The position numbers and the translations under genes are program-made. The notes under the pieces were generated by a model. That model ran no database searches. It had not been told where the DNA came from and saw nothing but the letters and a program-made list of their open reading frames with translations. From Brugia malayi (Eukaryota; Nematoda; Chromadorea; Rhabditida; Onchocercidae), in the NCBI RefSeq assembly GCF_000002995.4, contig NW_025062478.1, forward strand, positions 10,660,001 to 10,724,000: a stretch of DNA of 64,000 nucleotides, given 5' to 3'. This document shows positions 1-14,054 of this stretch, one piece after another (the stretch's first letter is position 1; the number at the start of each line of letters is the position of its first letter).

Positions 1-1357
1 TCTATATATACAGTAAGTTAGCTGATACTGTTCGATGTTTCATACTTAAATACTACAAACAAACCTCTTTGTTCATATAGGCACAACATGGTACTTGACC
101 ATCAGCACATTTTACTAAGTCCTGAGTTGACTTTTGAGAGAATTCATATAAAACATCCAACAAATTTGCTTTATTTGGAAACTGTCCCATAAAACGAGAT
201 CCATCTGGAAGCTAAAACTGTAAAAATAACTATAACTTAGAAATAAACTCTTTCCCAAATATTACACATCAAGTATGTTAACATGCAGCAGTCTGAATAT
301 TGAGTTTGCGGTGCTTAATTTTGGTTTTTCAAGACAACATCTAAACTTTTTTCATTTTATTTAATCTATCCTTTCCTTATACCATTACATTGTTGGTGAA
401 AAATGAGAATCATATTATTCGAAGTTCGAAGTTGGAGTAGTTTAGGCTATGCTGACTGGTGTTCAGTATTTTATGTTAATCGCAAATAGCTATATAAAAT
501 TACCACTCCTACAAAAAAACAACAATAATATTAAACATAAAAATAAAAATATTATACATAAAACTATGCTGGAATACTTTAACTTAACCTATAGTACTCG
601 AATCAATTCGAAGTTAAGTAAGTTTAAGTAAGATATCATCGATAGCGTAACATAAAGCTGAATTACATCAAACGGAAAAGTTTATATATGATATCCTGAA
701 AGATCATGACTACATTGTAACCTTAGCTTATATCTAGCAGCATTGCAATTATTTACAGTTATTGCCTACTCATTTATAATACATAGAATAGGAAAACTCA
801 TATGCTTCAAATATATAAACAGCTGCATCAAATATATAATCATTCAATCATCTCAGATTAATCTACAAATATATAAATTGAAATACTCATACTTGTAAGG
901 CAATATGAATCTGTCCTGGAATTCCATTACTAATGCTTGCACTTTGCACCATCTCAACGGTAGCATTATTGGGTAAACCAGTAAGACGAAGTGGTAACGC
1001 CAAATCTAACGTATGATTATGATGCTTTAACTGATGTGCTGATATATCGAAACCTTGCTTCAAACAAGCTTCTTCCAAAACCTGAAAAAATCTTTAATGT
1101 ACTAAATAAAATAAAACTGAAAAAGGATCAATTTAAAAAATAGCTGAATTTGCACGAAAAAACCATGAAATGAAGCTAATTAGAAATTGAAATATAATGG
1201 AATAGGTTGGTTCTAAAGTATCTATTTTAGTAACTAAATTAATTATTTATAAAATCATCAAAATTATTAAGAACCAAACCTTACGAAGCTGAGTTGATGG
1301 TGTTATTTTTACCACACAACGACGAGAATTGGGACAAATAACAGTTATGCTATTCAT
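1..1357 (-). CDS. ASPSCR1: TUG/ASPSCR1 homologue (UBL/UBX-domain tether), 5' part only
   Basis: Three exons are in the window: 1280-1357, 893-1081 and 65-211, all phase 0 with GT/AG borders. They encode 138 residues; the rest lies beyond position 1. The protein starts MNSITVICPNSRR and contains ITPSTQLRKVLEEACLKQG, LPNNATVEMV and ALQLPDGSRF, the layout of the N-terminal ubiquitin-like domain (TUG-UBL1) of TUG/ASPSCR1. In mammals TUG binds p97/VCP through a C-terminal UBX domain and tethers GLUT4 vesicles; the UBX part is not visible here. An in-frame ATG sits 14 bases after a T-rich acceptor-like site (TTTTTTTAAG), compatible with trans-splicing. The gene is on the same strand as the MLK gene upstream, but 1.9 kb separates them, so co-transcription is not supported. 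Family assignment is by recalled similarity and is strong. Confidence 0.88.
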
Positions 1358-3311
1358 CTTTTCTTATCTTAAAAAAATGAAAAAAATAATTCTTAAATAA
1401 AACTTGCACAAAAATGATGTTATAAAGTGCAGAAATCACAGAAATAATAAACGATGCAAACAATTCGTAAATAAGTGCCAAAGCAATATAATTACACGCT
1501 ATAAATGAATATTTTGTATTCAACTTGAGTAATTTAAACATCTGTAAGCTACGATCAGTTAATCATCATGTATACCTGTATCGTTAGTGATATTTTATGC
1601 ATGTTATACAAGGAATATTCATCCATTTAATTTTTGCTTATATCAAGAAAATAATGCATCCTTGGATATGATCAAATTAATAACAATCTTTCATGGAATA
1701 TGAAAGCAACAACTAGAAATGTCTAAGAGAATAGAACTATTTATAGGTGAGATCTTAGTTTAAAAATTTTTTGATTTTTAACAAATATATAGCATAATCT
1801 GCTTTTCAGGATGTTTAATGAAATAAGCAGCAATGTAATTTTTATTATATTAATATTTATTTATAACAATCCTACTGTACAACATATATGCATTAACATT
1901 AACAAAATATGACTATGCATCACATAATGATCAATTAGCTTTTTTTCTTTAATTGCAAAATACTTTGTAACACACACTACAGAGTAGCAAAAAAAAAAAA
2001 AGAAAAAAAAAGCAAAAGAGCAACAAATGAAATGATAATTAGGCGCCGCAAATATAAGCTATATACTATTGTCCAGTAGTGATATTCTAGAAAAGTTGCA
2101 TTGTTTACGTTATCAGAAAGTCCGCTTAGATATTATTTGTGTTTTTTAAACAACAACAACAAAAAAAAAATGCTACCTTGATTTAATAGTTAAAGAAAAA
2201 ATAATCTGAATTGATGCACGATAATGTTGTATTAAAATGAACCAGCCATGGACAGCTGAATAAAAATCTGGAAAAGCCCAATTAATAAACTCAATTTAGT
2301 CACATCAAAAGAAAAGGTGTATAACAGTATTATTACTCCTCCCATTTTGAACCGGCTGAGCCATTTTTTTTTTTTTTTTTCGAAGTCCTAAATCACGGAG
2401 AAGCAGATAGTTTGAATAATTAAAGTAACCAAGATCCACTAAAGTAATCACTACAATGATTTTATTATAACCGGAATAATTATAATTATCTGAAATGCCT
2501 ACAAGTTAAATGACCTTCAATTTACAGATCAATCAAAAAATTTCTCACCTGAAAAACCGGATTTCGTTAATCACAAAACTGGACAGATATAAGAAAGCAA
2601 CAGGAAGTGATAAACAAAAACAAATGAGAAAGTTGCACTGTATAACATTACACGCATATAAAACATCTGGAGCAATCAAATGTCAGAGATGGAAACTGTA
2701 ATGGAGCTTTTCACTTTCCGAATTTCGAATTATTTAGAAAAATAAAGAGGAATGAAAGAAAAAGAAGATTAAAAAGTCTATCCATTTTCCATGAATATTC
2801 CATTAAATCAACGCACTATAAGGAATGACTTAGAATGACAAATTACACAACAGACGGTTAATCTTTACAAACAAACAACGAAGAAGAAAATAAAAAATAA
2901 GCTTTAGCATCACTAGAGGTCGATGATAAAATCAAAGACACACTTGCAACATTCCGCTCCCAATTCAATAACAACATTAACTTTTAAGGCGATTGAGAAA
3001 CAGGACTTAATCGTTGACGTTGCAAAGCTTCATCTTCAGGACGCCTTGCAATATTTCGTGGTGGTATTGGTGGGGCCAGATGTGGAACTGAAAACTATCT
3101 CATGCTTTATATTATGTGAAAATTTTCTCACAAAAATGGAAAAATTCCTTAAAAATTATGTCCGTAACTGATATTTTTAATAACATTTCATTCATTAGAT
3201 ACTAAATTCATGGCAAATATCTGTAAATAAACAAGATACTAGATTTATTTAAATAGATCATGTTTTCTAGTTTAAAAAAAGTTGGGTGTAAACAGGGACG
3301 ATATTGCAATT
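1358..3311. other. Intergenic region between TUG and MLK genes
   Basis: No supported gene. It holds the upstream region of the TUG gene and the 3' flank of the MLK gene, with poly-A/poly-T runs (about 1991-2010 and 2366-2381). The short open frames at 2510-2701 and 2923-3171 have no recognisable family or splice context. Confidence 0.6.
3244..3249 (-). terminator. Polyadenylation signal of the MLK gene
   Basis: AATAAA on the minus strand, 63 bases beyond the MLK stop codon, at a usual distance for a nematode 3' UTR. Confidence 0.55.
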
Positions 3312-6300
3312 TCATGAAAATAAAATTTCACCGGAATCCACAGAAGTCGGTGGAGCATGATCTTGCAGTCCTTGATCAACGCTCGAAAAACTACGATAAG
3401 AACTTCCTGCAGTACTTATTCCACTTTCAGCAGGAGTAGGTGGCGAAGTGAGATCCAGCGTGTATGGTCGTTGTGGCCGATATCCTACGGCTGCTCCAGG
3501 TAAGGCTGGTGCCTGTATTTCGGGTGGACCTTGTGCACTGCAATATTTATTTAATTTGGTCAAGTATTAAAATGGAGAAATTAAATAAATTTGTGAGCGC
3601 AAATTTGATAATTACATCCTTCTCAAACAATTCCATTTCAGCACTTTTCACCATTCTGTAAATTACTTTGTGCCCATACAAATTTTTTTTTCTGGATTTT
3701 CTAAAACACCAAAAAAAAAAAACCTCACCTCTCAGAAATATGATGAATAGCATCACCAAGAACAAAACTTTCTTTCTGGTCGTTACAGTGATCAAGAAAC
3801 GGCGGAGATATACTTAGCTATAAAAAATTAGCATTTAATTTCCAACTTGATACATCATTACAACTTAATTTTTATTCAAGAAGAGTTATCATAACATATT
3901 TTAATTCATGATTGCAATTTTAAAATAATCCTATTTAAATTTTGAATAGCGAAACACTGTATACAATTTCACTTTAATAATACTGAAATTGTGGCATTAA
4001 TTTCTACTACATTAGTGCATTTTATTAAAAAATATACCAGATTTTGTTCGGTTGCTGACATAGGTATATATGAATTGCTTACATTCAATGTTATACCACG
4101 TAATGATCGATCGATAAAAAATGATGAGTCGTCACAGAATGAAGCTAAAAAATTCTTGTTTCCTTTCAAGAATACTTGGAAAAATTAGTCGCTTTTAAAA
4201 TAGTCCGTGTTGTGCCATTAATTTGTGCAAAATATTATACAGAAATGTTTGAGAAAGAAGAAAAATATCGAGGAAGTATAAATCAAAAACAAACCACTTT
4301 CACTGTTAAGGGAATTAACTGAATGCTTTGTAGCATCTATATCCAAGCCACCTTCAACAGGACTGTCTAAGGTTACTGAAAAATGAAGTTTTACATAAAA
4401 ACAAAGAGATAAATTTTCTAAATTAAAATAAAAAAGAAAAACTAAATTTTTTAAAGCTGATTAAACTTATTACACAGAAAGGGAATTTATAACGTTTCGA
4501 CAAGCATCCTACAAACTCACTAAAATTATTACAGTGACACTTTGGAAAATAATAGCAACCACCAAAATTTAACCTGATTATCCGATTCTCAAAAATGAGA
4601 ATGGTAGATATAGAGTATTAGTAAATCTGATCCTATGAATATACCGTTAATTTCAAAAAAAAAAAAAAACTACCAATTAATTCAAATTTCTTCTTTTGCC
4701 ACAAATTAATTTAAATAAAACAAAACTTACTTTGCGTCAGAGTATTGCATGAAACTTTCATTTCATTTGGTGGTTTATATGAAAGATTTTCGATTGTACT
4801 CAAACCATTATTACTAAGTCGACCATCACATGAAGTAGAGAAAGAAGGACTTTTTGAGGAACGCTGAGTTGTACTGAAAGAAGTGATTTATGAGACAAAT
4901 GGAAAATAAAACAAGACAAAAAACAAAAACAGCAGTGCTTTTGTTGATTATTTAAGGTTAACTCATAAGAAATACTAACTTCTAAGCTTTGTCTCATATC
5001 CACGATATTAACTTCTAAGCTAATTTAACTCAGTTTTGACTACAAAAACTCAAAATATTTTAATTTACCCATGATTATTTTGCGAATTATTCGGAATTAG
5101 GACAAAACTCACTTGAAAAAAATTCGAGATGTAGATGTCGATGCTCGACCACGTGGTGGAAAATTTTTCGGCAGAATATATAACGGATTCTCCATCATTC
5201 CTGGATCTGATGCTTCAGATAATTTTTCATATGGTGCTCGTTTAGCTGAATACAACTCATCGCTCGAACAATAAACCGATACTGGACTACTGCTCACCGG
5301 ATATACAGCACTGGTTTGCGATGGAGTTGCACTAATTCGCCGTTCGCCAGATTTTGTAAATGTTCTGTAACAACAGATCAAGATATTACAAATGACTACT
5401 AGAATCAATCAAAATTTCGAGTTTTATGAAAAAAGTCCAACATCAGCGACTACATTTATTTTGAAATTAAGCTGGAAGTTAAAGTGGAAATTTACTTCGA
5501 ATTCTCGGTCAAGTCATATTTGTTGCTTTCTGTACCAGTAGAATACTTTTTCTTTCTGGAACAGAAAAAATTTCCCACACGGATTAGTGAGAGCATGATG
5601 TTATTAAAATATGCTTCAATCTTTTCATCTCTTCTACTTGATTTCTCATAAAATTGCAACGAATAAGTGCTAATTAAATCAAACTAGAAAAAGGATAGTA
5701 GAAAAAACATGAAATCCAGCACTATCCAATCAAATATAAATCAAATATCAAACATAAACGAACGTACTCTAATAACCAGAAAAACTATCCAATATGTTGC
5801 AACCTCAAGAGGCAACAACAAAAATAAGTTTTTCTTTTTTTGAAATAATCTAAGTAAAAAGAAAAAAATAAACTTACTTCCCAGCTTTTGTTGGTGATGG
5901 CTTCGTTGGACTTTTTATTCTAGTATGTTTTGATGGCGTTATATTCTGCAACTAATTTAGGAGTTATGATTGTATGACTACATACAACTTGTTAAAAAAT
6001 TACTTCTCATGAAGCTATGGAGGTAGTTCACTTTTATTATAGAAAGAATAGTAGTGAAGAAACAAGCTAAGTTTAGAGTACATTGTGGTCTACAAACTAC
6101 TCAAAAAACTTCATTTAAAGCACATGCTCAAATCCCTAACTAAGCTTTCTTTTTTATAATTACTTTCAAAATTGCGGATGGTCCGATTGTGGATGGACCC
6201 AAAGGTGATCGAGCAATCATTGATTTCGGAAATGTTCCAGCAACTTGTCCTACAAAAGCAAAAACAATGAAAGAATGAAATTTCACTGAAACGTATTAAA

Positions 6301-9300
6301 GCTTACAGTTCCACACATACTTCGTCCATCAAACAGTATAGCAAGAAACTTTCCGGTATTTTTGGAATAAAAATAAACCGATTTAATAGATGTCGTTTCA
6401 GGTAATCAGTATGATCAGTGACAATAATCCATACTTTCCTTATTCATAGGTATAAATTATTCATAGATTTACATTCACAAAATAGTAATTTTACTATTGC
6501 ACACTAAAATCGGTAAATCCCATCATACGTCAAAAATGTAGCATACCACTTCGATCTTTAGTATCACGCTTGAAAATGCTACGAAAGAATCCTCGATCTT
6601 CTTCTTTGCTTAATTTTGATCGTGCTCGCTCATCAGCTGTGGAAGTAGATCTAAAACCTTCCCCATTTGTTAATTTATTCAAAGAAATGCAAAAATATAT
6701 AAGTTTACTTTTGTATAATTATATTTCCCCAGAAAGAGATGTGGCATTCTACAGCACTGCAAAATTACAATGCGAATGATAAAATGATAAACTATAGGAA
6801 GATTTCCATACGAACAAAATATTCCCTTTATTCTTTCCCTTTTCCTTCCTCAATTACCGATTTATTCAGATAGTTCATATAAAGTTTCATTTGTAGTTAA
6901 ATTCCGAATTGTGATTGCACGGAAAGTGCGCTCAAAATTTAAAAAAGAAAAAAAAAAAAATGGAAAAGGAGAACGATATACTTCATATGATCGGCAGCCA
7001 AATTCTTTGTTGATGGTGGTAACTGCACGACACGTCGTGGTGTTGCCAAATGATCTAAGAAAGTCTTTGTTTGCTGGTGAGCAGTAGTTTCAAGAAGACT
7101 TTCCAGATCTGTGAATATGAAAGAATCTCTATATATTATTCTTTCAATTGTAAGGAATACTAAATGCATATATTGAAAAATTCTACATTTATGAATACAT
7201 TAAATAGCACAACTTAGCTTCAAAATCGAAATTTCTATAATCCATTTTAACAGAAATAATATTTAATACTAAGCCCACTAAATACCTACAACAACAAATT
7301 GAGGATATGAATAAGAAAGTAGAGAAAAAAAAAAATATTTAGCATGCGTCTTTTTCCACAAACTGATAATATCAGAGTGTATGTGCAAACAAGCAACGAG
7401 GTTACAATTAACCAACCTTTATCATTTATTACTTCTACACATCGCTCGTCTACCTCTTCCTCAGCACTGGTACGAGTCGATTCACGCTTTACTTTACACG
7501 CATTGACACGTTTCAACTTGGGACTTGCATTATGAACTGGTAGACGATAAAGCTTTAACAGATCCGGCGTACTCTTCGATGGTCCTCGTTGCTGCACCGG
7601 GGAAGATTCAACACAATCAAAATTCTCAGTTTTCAATGTAAATTTTTTTGGGATTCGAGGAAGTGTGGCAAATCCTAAGCAGGTATCGTCGACACATTTA
7701 CTGTTGGACACAAGAGATAACTGATCCGTTGAACCGTTTATCCTGATATCGTTCAATGCTGTTCCTGTTCCAACATCTCTATTAAGAGCTAAAAATACAA
7801 ATTCACAAATACCAAACACAATTTCCAACATCACATATAGCAATTAGTAAATCCTTGCTATACCTATTAAATGAACATCCACTAATGAACATTTTTAATG
7901 CTTTCCTAACGCCATCACTGGGAACTAGCACCATTCACACTGAACACAATAACAGGAAAAAATGCTGTGATATTTATCGTATAAAATCTTATGCAAATTG
8001 AATCCAATACGAAACAACAACATCGAACCAATATTTCACAACAGAAAACAGTCAGTGAAATAAAAAGTTATTAAATTGGTAATAATTTTGCACTGAAACA
8101 TAAAACAGTATTCGAAATACTATTTTATTAAAAATTGCAAAATCAACACTTACATTCAATCATTTGCATATTCTTCGTTAATGAAATCTCGGTTTTGAGA
8201 TCTAAAAATTTACTACATTTTCGCACTTTATATATGATATTTCTGGTAGTGAAATAGTCATTACACTCGCTCAGTATAACAAGGAACTTTTAATAAAAAA
8301 AGAAACCCTTGCATAGAAGATGAAACAGTACAAGAACGTATATTGCATCTCAATCAACATAACTATTAATAAGTAGAATATATAACCTATTCGAAAATTA
8401 AAAAAGTTGTAAGAAAAATTATACCATATGGTTTAGAAATATCCTCGCACTTCAAATGTTGGCGCCTTTTTGGTGGCTGTGGTTTTTCCTTTGGCGGTCT
8501 TTCTGAGAGTGTCTGTTGCAATTCGAAAATCATTGTCTTAAGTTTCAGTTCCCTTTCACCCTTCTTTAAGCTGCAAAAAAATGATTAAAGAAAATCAAAG
8601 GACTAGAAGACATTTCTCTTCTCCGCTCTCCCAAGAAAAAAAAAAATTCGAAAGAGATTTACTTTTCTTCACGTTTCTGTAATTCTTCCGCTTTTCGGGC
8701 CATTTCGCTTGCAATTGATGATATTTCTTCCATCATACTTTTCCGTAACGTGTTCAAACTGTTTTCCAAAAACTAAAATTTGAGGAAATATAGATATCAG
8801 TTTCTCTAGGATCAAATAATCATAAAATCCGGCAAAATACAGTATAAATTTATAGATTACCAAACAAATCTCAAAATGCAAGTTCTCATCGAATGGATTA
8901 AAAGAAACGCATATCATCCTATTTAATCCATTTGATGTCATTACTATGTCTAGTTGAAAATTGATCTAAAACAACTAGAATTTCATTAAAAACTACATCT
9001 CCAATATTTCACAGAATTTTCAAAAGATTCTACCGTCTGATCATGTGGATCCGTTGTTCGGAATTTGATACCAAATTTCTCCAGCTCAACAATTAACTCT
9101 TTGAATGTTGGCCTCTGCAGTGGATCGTCACGCCAACAACTTTCAATTATTAGCCTCAAATCTGGTGGGCACGAAGAAGGGATTTTTTGTTTTACAAATG
9201 TTCCAATCTGTAAAATACTTCATAAACTGTTCACATATATGTTTGCTAATTGCATGATGTATTATCAGTAATAAAGAGATCAACATGAAGAATAAACTAA

Positions 9301-12300
9301 ACCTGTAGTTGCACAGCACCAGGACCCAAACCTTCGAACGGTGTTGCACCCGTCAACACCTCCCAAAGAACGAGCCCAAAACTCCAAACATCCATTGCTT
9401 TGGAGCATTTACGATCACGGATAACCTCTGGTGCGAGATACGGTACTGTACCCACAACGCTCATTCTGAAAAACTTAACTGTTTAAGAACGTTTAAACAC
9501 AATCTTTTCGCATCCCATGCAGAGTAAACTGATTCAACATTCTACAAAGAAAGTGATCAGTAAATCGAAAATTTCAATCTCCTTTCATAAATTTTAGATA
9601 AGACTACCTGCAGTCAGCAACTCTTAACTTCTTCGACAAGCCAAGGTCAGCGATTTTTAATGTAAGACAATTTAGCGCTGAACCACCACATTTATGGCAT
9701 ACACCATTCTTGGCTTGTAGTGAATGAGCTAACTGTTCATCGTTACTTGCTTCCACATTCAACAAACAGTCGCAAACTTTTTCTTTGATCAGAACTGAAA
9801 TACAACATTTTCATTTGGGAAGGAAAATGAAGAAAATTTTCTATCCAAATAACATTGTAGAAAAAAGTGCAAAATGACAGTGCATAAGATAAAATATAAG
9901 TTAAGCCATGTTCTAGTCCATGCTGAATTACAGGAGTTTTTTACTTAATCGAGAACGTTATTCACATCACACTAAAATACATTTCAAATATAACCTAAAA
10001 TACAATATAACATACTGAATTTATCTAGTCCATCGAAAACACTATAATGATACAAAGTGTGACACTAACTATATTTAAACAACTGACAATTAATTATGTT
10101 ATCTAAATAAACAAGTTCCCGGAAATTTTTATTTTCAATCATTATAACTAAAAGCAAAATAAATTTCTGATAAAATAAAACTAAAAGAAACAATTACCAT
10201 TAGCCGCCTTTAAATCCCTATGAAGAACATTCAAACTATGCAAATAACTCATTCCACGAGCAACTTGAATACCCCAATTACTTATGATCTCTTCGGAGAG
10301 CGATATGTTCTTTTTACTAGAACATATTTTTGCCAGTGAATCTAAAACAATACATTGTAAAAATCATAATAGTCATTTTTGAAACTGAGTTTTACCAAAA
10401 TTTCATGAGCAGTGAATCTAAATTTATAGTTAACCTCTACAAAGTTCGAGAACTAAGGCAGGTTCATCGCCAACAATAACACCATACATTTCAACAATAT
10501 TTCCATGATCCAACATTTGAAAAATACTAGCCTCCTCACGAACTGCTGAAATATTTGTAATATATTTAGACTAGGATTAAATATACCAGCCCAAAAGGTT
10601 TTACACTGTTCACTCTAAAAGTAAAACTTTTTTGCTATCATGAATCTCGTTTCCTCTCGCCTTAATAATTGAAAATCTATACAACAAAGTTCTTCATGAT
10701 GCAATGAAGCGCAAAATTCATCCCAAACAACACATTCATTAGTTAGCAATCAGCATTGCTAGCTAATTATTTCGAAGGTAATTCATTATTTTTTTATCCT
10801 TTCATTTTCAGTTCATGGATTTAATATATTAATATAAACATTTTGCTCGTGCAAAATTCAATGCAGTTTCCAAACTTAACTTGATAATACTCACCTTCCA
10901 ATATTTCTTTCTTGCTAAATTTTGAATGTGGAATTTTCACAGCTACTTCCTGCAGAAAAAGTGTTCGAAATGGATGTTTAACAGACCATATTTAAGCACT
11001 CGAAAAAAATTTTTAAAAACAGATCATTCAAGGTGATACAGTCAATACGATAAATTTTTTTAGGCATAAAACTTATACTAAACGAAGCATGATATCAGAG
11101 AGTTTATAGATCAAAGTACAATCTTAAACCTCCAGTACCAGTAACTCAGTGAAGCTAATGTATTTGACGATCAACTTAATTTTGTGGATGATATTTCTTT
11201 AACTTCAAATTTGCGTCAAATGATAAGGTTTTTATCAATCATATAGTGAAAAAAAAAAAAAAAAGATTAATAAGGATGTGTTGTTTTCTTCTTGTCCTTT
11301 TTATCTCAGAAAAAGAAATTCAATATTTAACATAAAAAATCTTACTCGTCTTTTATAAATTGCTGATTTCACAACTGAAAAGCCACCGGCCCCTAACAAA
11401 CCAGTAAACTGAATATCGTTTGGATCGATTTCCTTCGCCAGACCCTTAGCTAACTGCACATGATTTTGTGGGAAAAATCCTTTCTTTCCACTGCCATCCA
11501 ATTTTTCTCCATACCACCAACCTTCTTCCCTGAATAATAAAAATATGTCCAATTCCCCAACTATTCGATGTCAATAACATTACTCATCAATTGCTCCATT
11601 CAAAATGTTTAAGCTACACCACGAATATCATCAAGTCTTTGACAAAACAAGAATTTACATACATATTGTTCACTATATGCCTGAAATCAGATTTCCAAAC
11701 TTATATGCTATTCAGTACAGTGGCAAACAGTTATGCCACTCGGTTTAATCTTTTCCATCAGCTTGCATTATCGGTGACTGAGATAAAACTTGATGTTACT
11801 ATCGAACAAAAGACAAAAAATCCTAGCTCATCTCATAAATATTCCATGCCCTAACCCATCTCGACGTATCACTTTGATCGTTGCTCCACGCTTCAGTTTC
11901 AATTCATCCTTCCTTTTTGGAGTGTAATCATAATTTGATTCAACCACAAGTGACTTCTGCGGTTTCATATCATCATGACGAAACCGAACATCATCTGCAA
12001 TGATTCTTCCATAGTATGAAGAAAACTGCAACCATATATTTTTAAAATTTGCATCAAGTGGATTTAAAGTAAAAGCAACAATAACATCCTCATAAAAAAT
12101 GTTAGACATAATTACTGTCAAAAAAAAGTTAAAACTGGTTTCCAAAAAATAACACTAACTATTATCACTATCGATACTAGCGAATATGTCAGCGACAGAA
12201 CGTGATTTCCTTTTCGGCTGAGAAAATATTTCCGGCCGATCAGGAACATTATCGGTCAGTGATTCAATAGTACATGCACGCGAAGTTGATGGATGGTTTA

Positions 12301-13033
12301 CAAATGTCTTCGGCAATAAAGCCTTCTAAAAGTTGGAATTTATGTGGTAAAGTTGTCGTTTTAGGACGCTAAAGCAAAGAAATAGAAGTAATCAATAAAA
12401 AAGACCAGAAAACGTTTGCAAAATAATCATCAGAGCAAAGAGATATTTCACATAAATACTTTTCAATTAAAAAGTGTCTTTGAAAAATAAATAAGGGATG
12501 AAATTTAAGATGTCATACTTTGGAAATCGAAAGCCTAATTATATTAAAAACCTTTTCTTCCTCCTTCTTATGAATTTTGTTACAAATGGTTATAATCCAT
12601 TTTTAAAAATGTAAGCGGATATTCAGAAATAAAAAAAAAAGAAAAACGACTAAAATCTCATATTTACCTACTTTTTAAACCAAGTACGAGAACGGAAAAG
12701 GAGCTAACATATCAAGCCTTTATATTTTAATTTCCATTTAATAGCATACATAAAACAGTTATCGAAAAAAAAAAATGTACTGAAAAACATTTTTTTTTTT
12801 TTTGCCATAAATGGAAAAATCAAGAATACAGTAAAACAATTAATCACTGAAAAATTTTTTAAAAATAAAAATTAATGCGTAAATGCCTACGTAAAAACCT
12901 TAAAAACGAAGAAAAAAATTACCTGAAAATGGATGCTGCCTGGTGCATGTGCTGTTCCACTTGAAGTACCTATAATCATCGGCTGGAGGGGGCGAAAAAG
13001 TGTTGGTGCAACTGGTGTTTCTGGTGATTCCAT
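3312..13033 (-). CDS. mlk-1: Mixed-lineage kinase (MAP3K), MLK-1-like, SH3 + kinase + coiled coil
   Basis: Twenty-two phase-compatible exons: 12923-13033, 12160-12325, 11856-11994, 11346-11529, 10895-10949, 10435-10545, 10198-10341, 9608-9794, 9303-9465, 9034-9207, 8663-8772, 8425-8570, 7417-7788, 6982-7108, 6547-6650, 6164-6249, 5878-5945, 5113-5364, 4731-4873, 4320-4375, 3729-3817, 3312-3537. They give 1070 aa. An SH3 domain lies at about 107-165 (SNYDYTPKRKDEL, EEGWWYGE, GFFPQNHV). The kinase domain lies at about 180-470, with loop GAGGFSVV, VAVK lysine, HRDLKAAN, GTVPYLAPE and DVWSFG. A charged coiled coil follows at about 479-550, in the leucine-zipper position of MLKs. The Ser/Pro-rich tail has an NPLY (NPxY, PTB-binding type) motif near residue 876. 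I see no CRIB motif. In C. elegans MLK-1 feeds the KGB-1 JNK stress pathway and is engaged by the adaptor SHC-1, which fits an NPxY. Oddities: DFG is DLG, and about 38 extra residues lie between HRDLKAAN and DLG. Confidence 0.93.
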
Positions 13034-14054
13034 TTTTTTCTCGTTCTATAACAAAGCAGAGAAAAGAAAAAAAAGAAAAAACAAGTAAATCTAACTTCAT
13101 ATCGTGACAAAATAAATCTAACGAAATATAATATGTCAATGTCGTTAAGATCATCAAAATGACATTACGCTTACGAAAGCTTCATTCTTTCCCCGGAACT
13201 CTCTCAAGTATACAAATACTTTCTATCCATTTTATTCCACTAAAGTTTTGCGAATGGATAATAAGATAAAGTACTAAGTATACAGTTTATGTTGAATTCA
13301 GAAATTTAGCTCGATTTGAAAACTAGTTTGATTGGATTAGACAAGAATTTACACAGTGGTATACTTAGAGAAAAGTATTTGCTTAGAAGTATTTGCATAG
13401 AATGAATGAGAATGTTTATATATACTCTTTATTCCACTTATCTTCTTAGCATACATATACAAACAAACGTCAATTCTTCACGTATACACGTGCTACTTTC
13501 ACTTTAAAAATCTTCAACTAAAACAAGAAATAAAATAACTCTAAAATTTTGTAATATTAAAGGAAATCTACCAATCCTGAAATTTCTACTAAACTCACAG
13601 AAACAATTAACTCAGTCAACCGAAACGGCTGTCAGTAAACGGAGAACGGAGCTGTCCAGTATAGTATTGATCCCAACTATATCGTTCACGATTTCTCGTT
13701 TTAGAACTCTGAATTGGAACATGAAGCACAATAGTCAGTCGTACGTATGCAAATTAGTTCAGCTGGGTATGCGACGGGTAGGGTTAGGATAGATTTCCCA
13801 TGGGGAAAAATTAATTTGATAGATGAGAAATAGAAGTGTTAAGTTATATTTTTTGCTAGAGAGAGCTTATGCTGAGGAACAGAATCCGGAAATTATCAAA
13901 TTATTTAGTTGATACGATCATTTATTTTAATTGCCAAAATAATTGCACATTGTCCGGGAAGTGATATTAGTTATCAAATCAATTCTGATCCCGAACTATC
14001 TGCATATCATTAATTTTCATACTTTCTCTAATTTCATTTTGAAAGTTTAGCGAA
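13034..14054. promoter_or_regulatory. Divergent intergenic region between MLK-1 and AP-1 sigma genes
   Basis: About 1 kb separates the ATG of the minus-strand kinase from the ATG of plus-strand AP-1 sigma, so both promoters must lie here or overlap. It contains an ATGCAAAT octamer near 13747. At the left edge a good acceptor (TTTGTTATAG, minus, ending at 13046) lies 12 bases before the kinase ATG. At the right edge GAAAGTTTAG ends at 14050, four bases before the AP-1 sigma ATG. Both are candidate spliced-leader acceptors. No coding sequence seen. Confidence 0.5.

Noticed and set aside
7286..7843. 185-codon open frame taken as a whole gene
   Set aside because: Only 7417-7788 is an exon of the MLK gene; the hydrophobic ends are translated intron.
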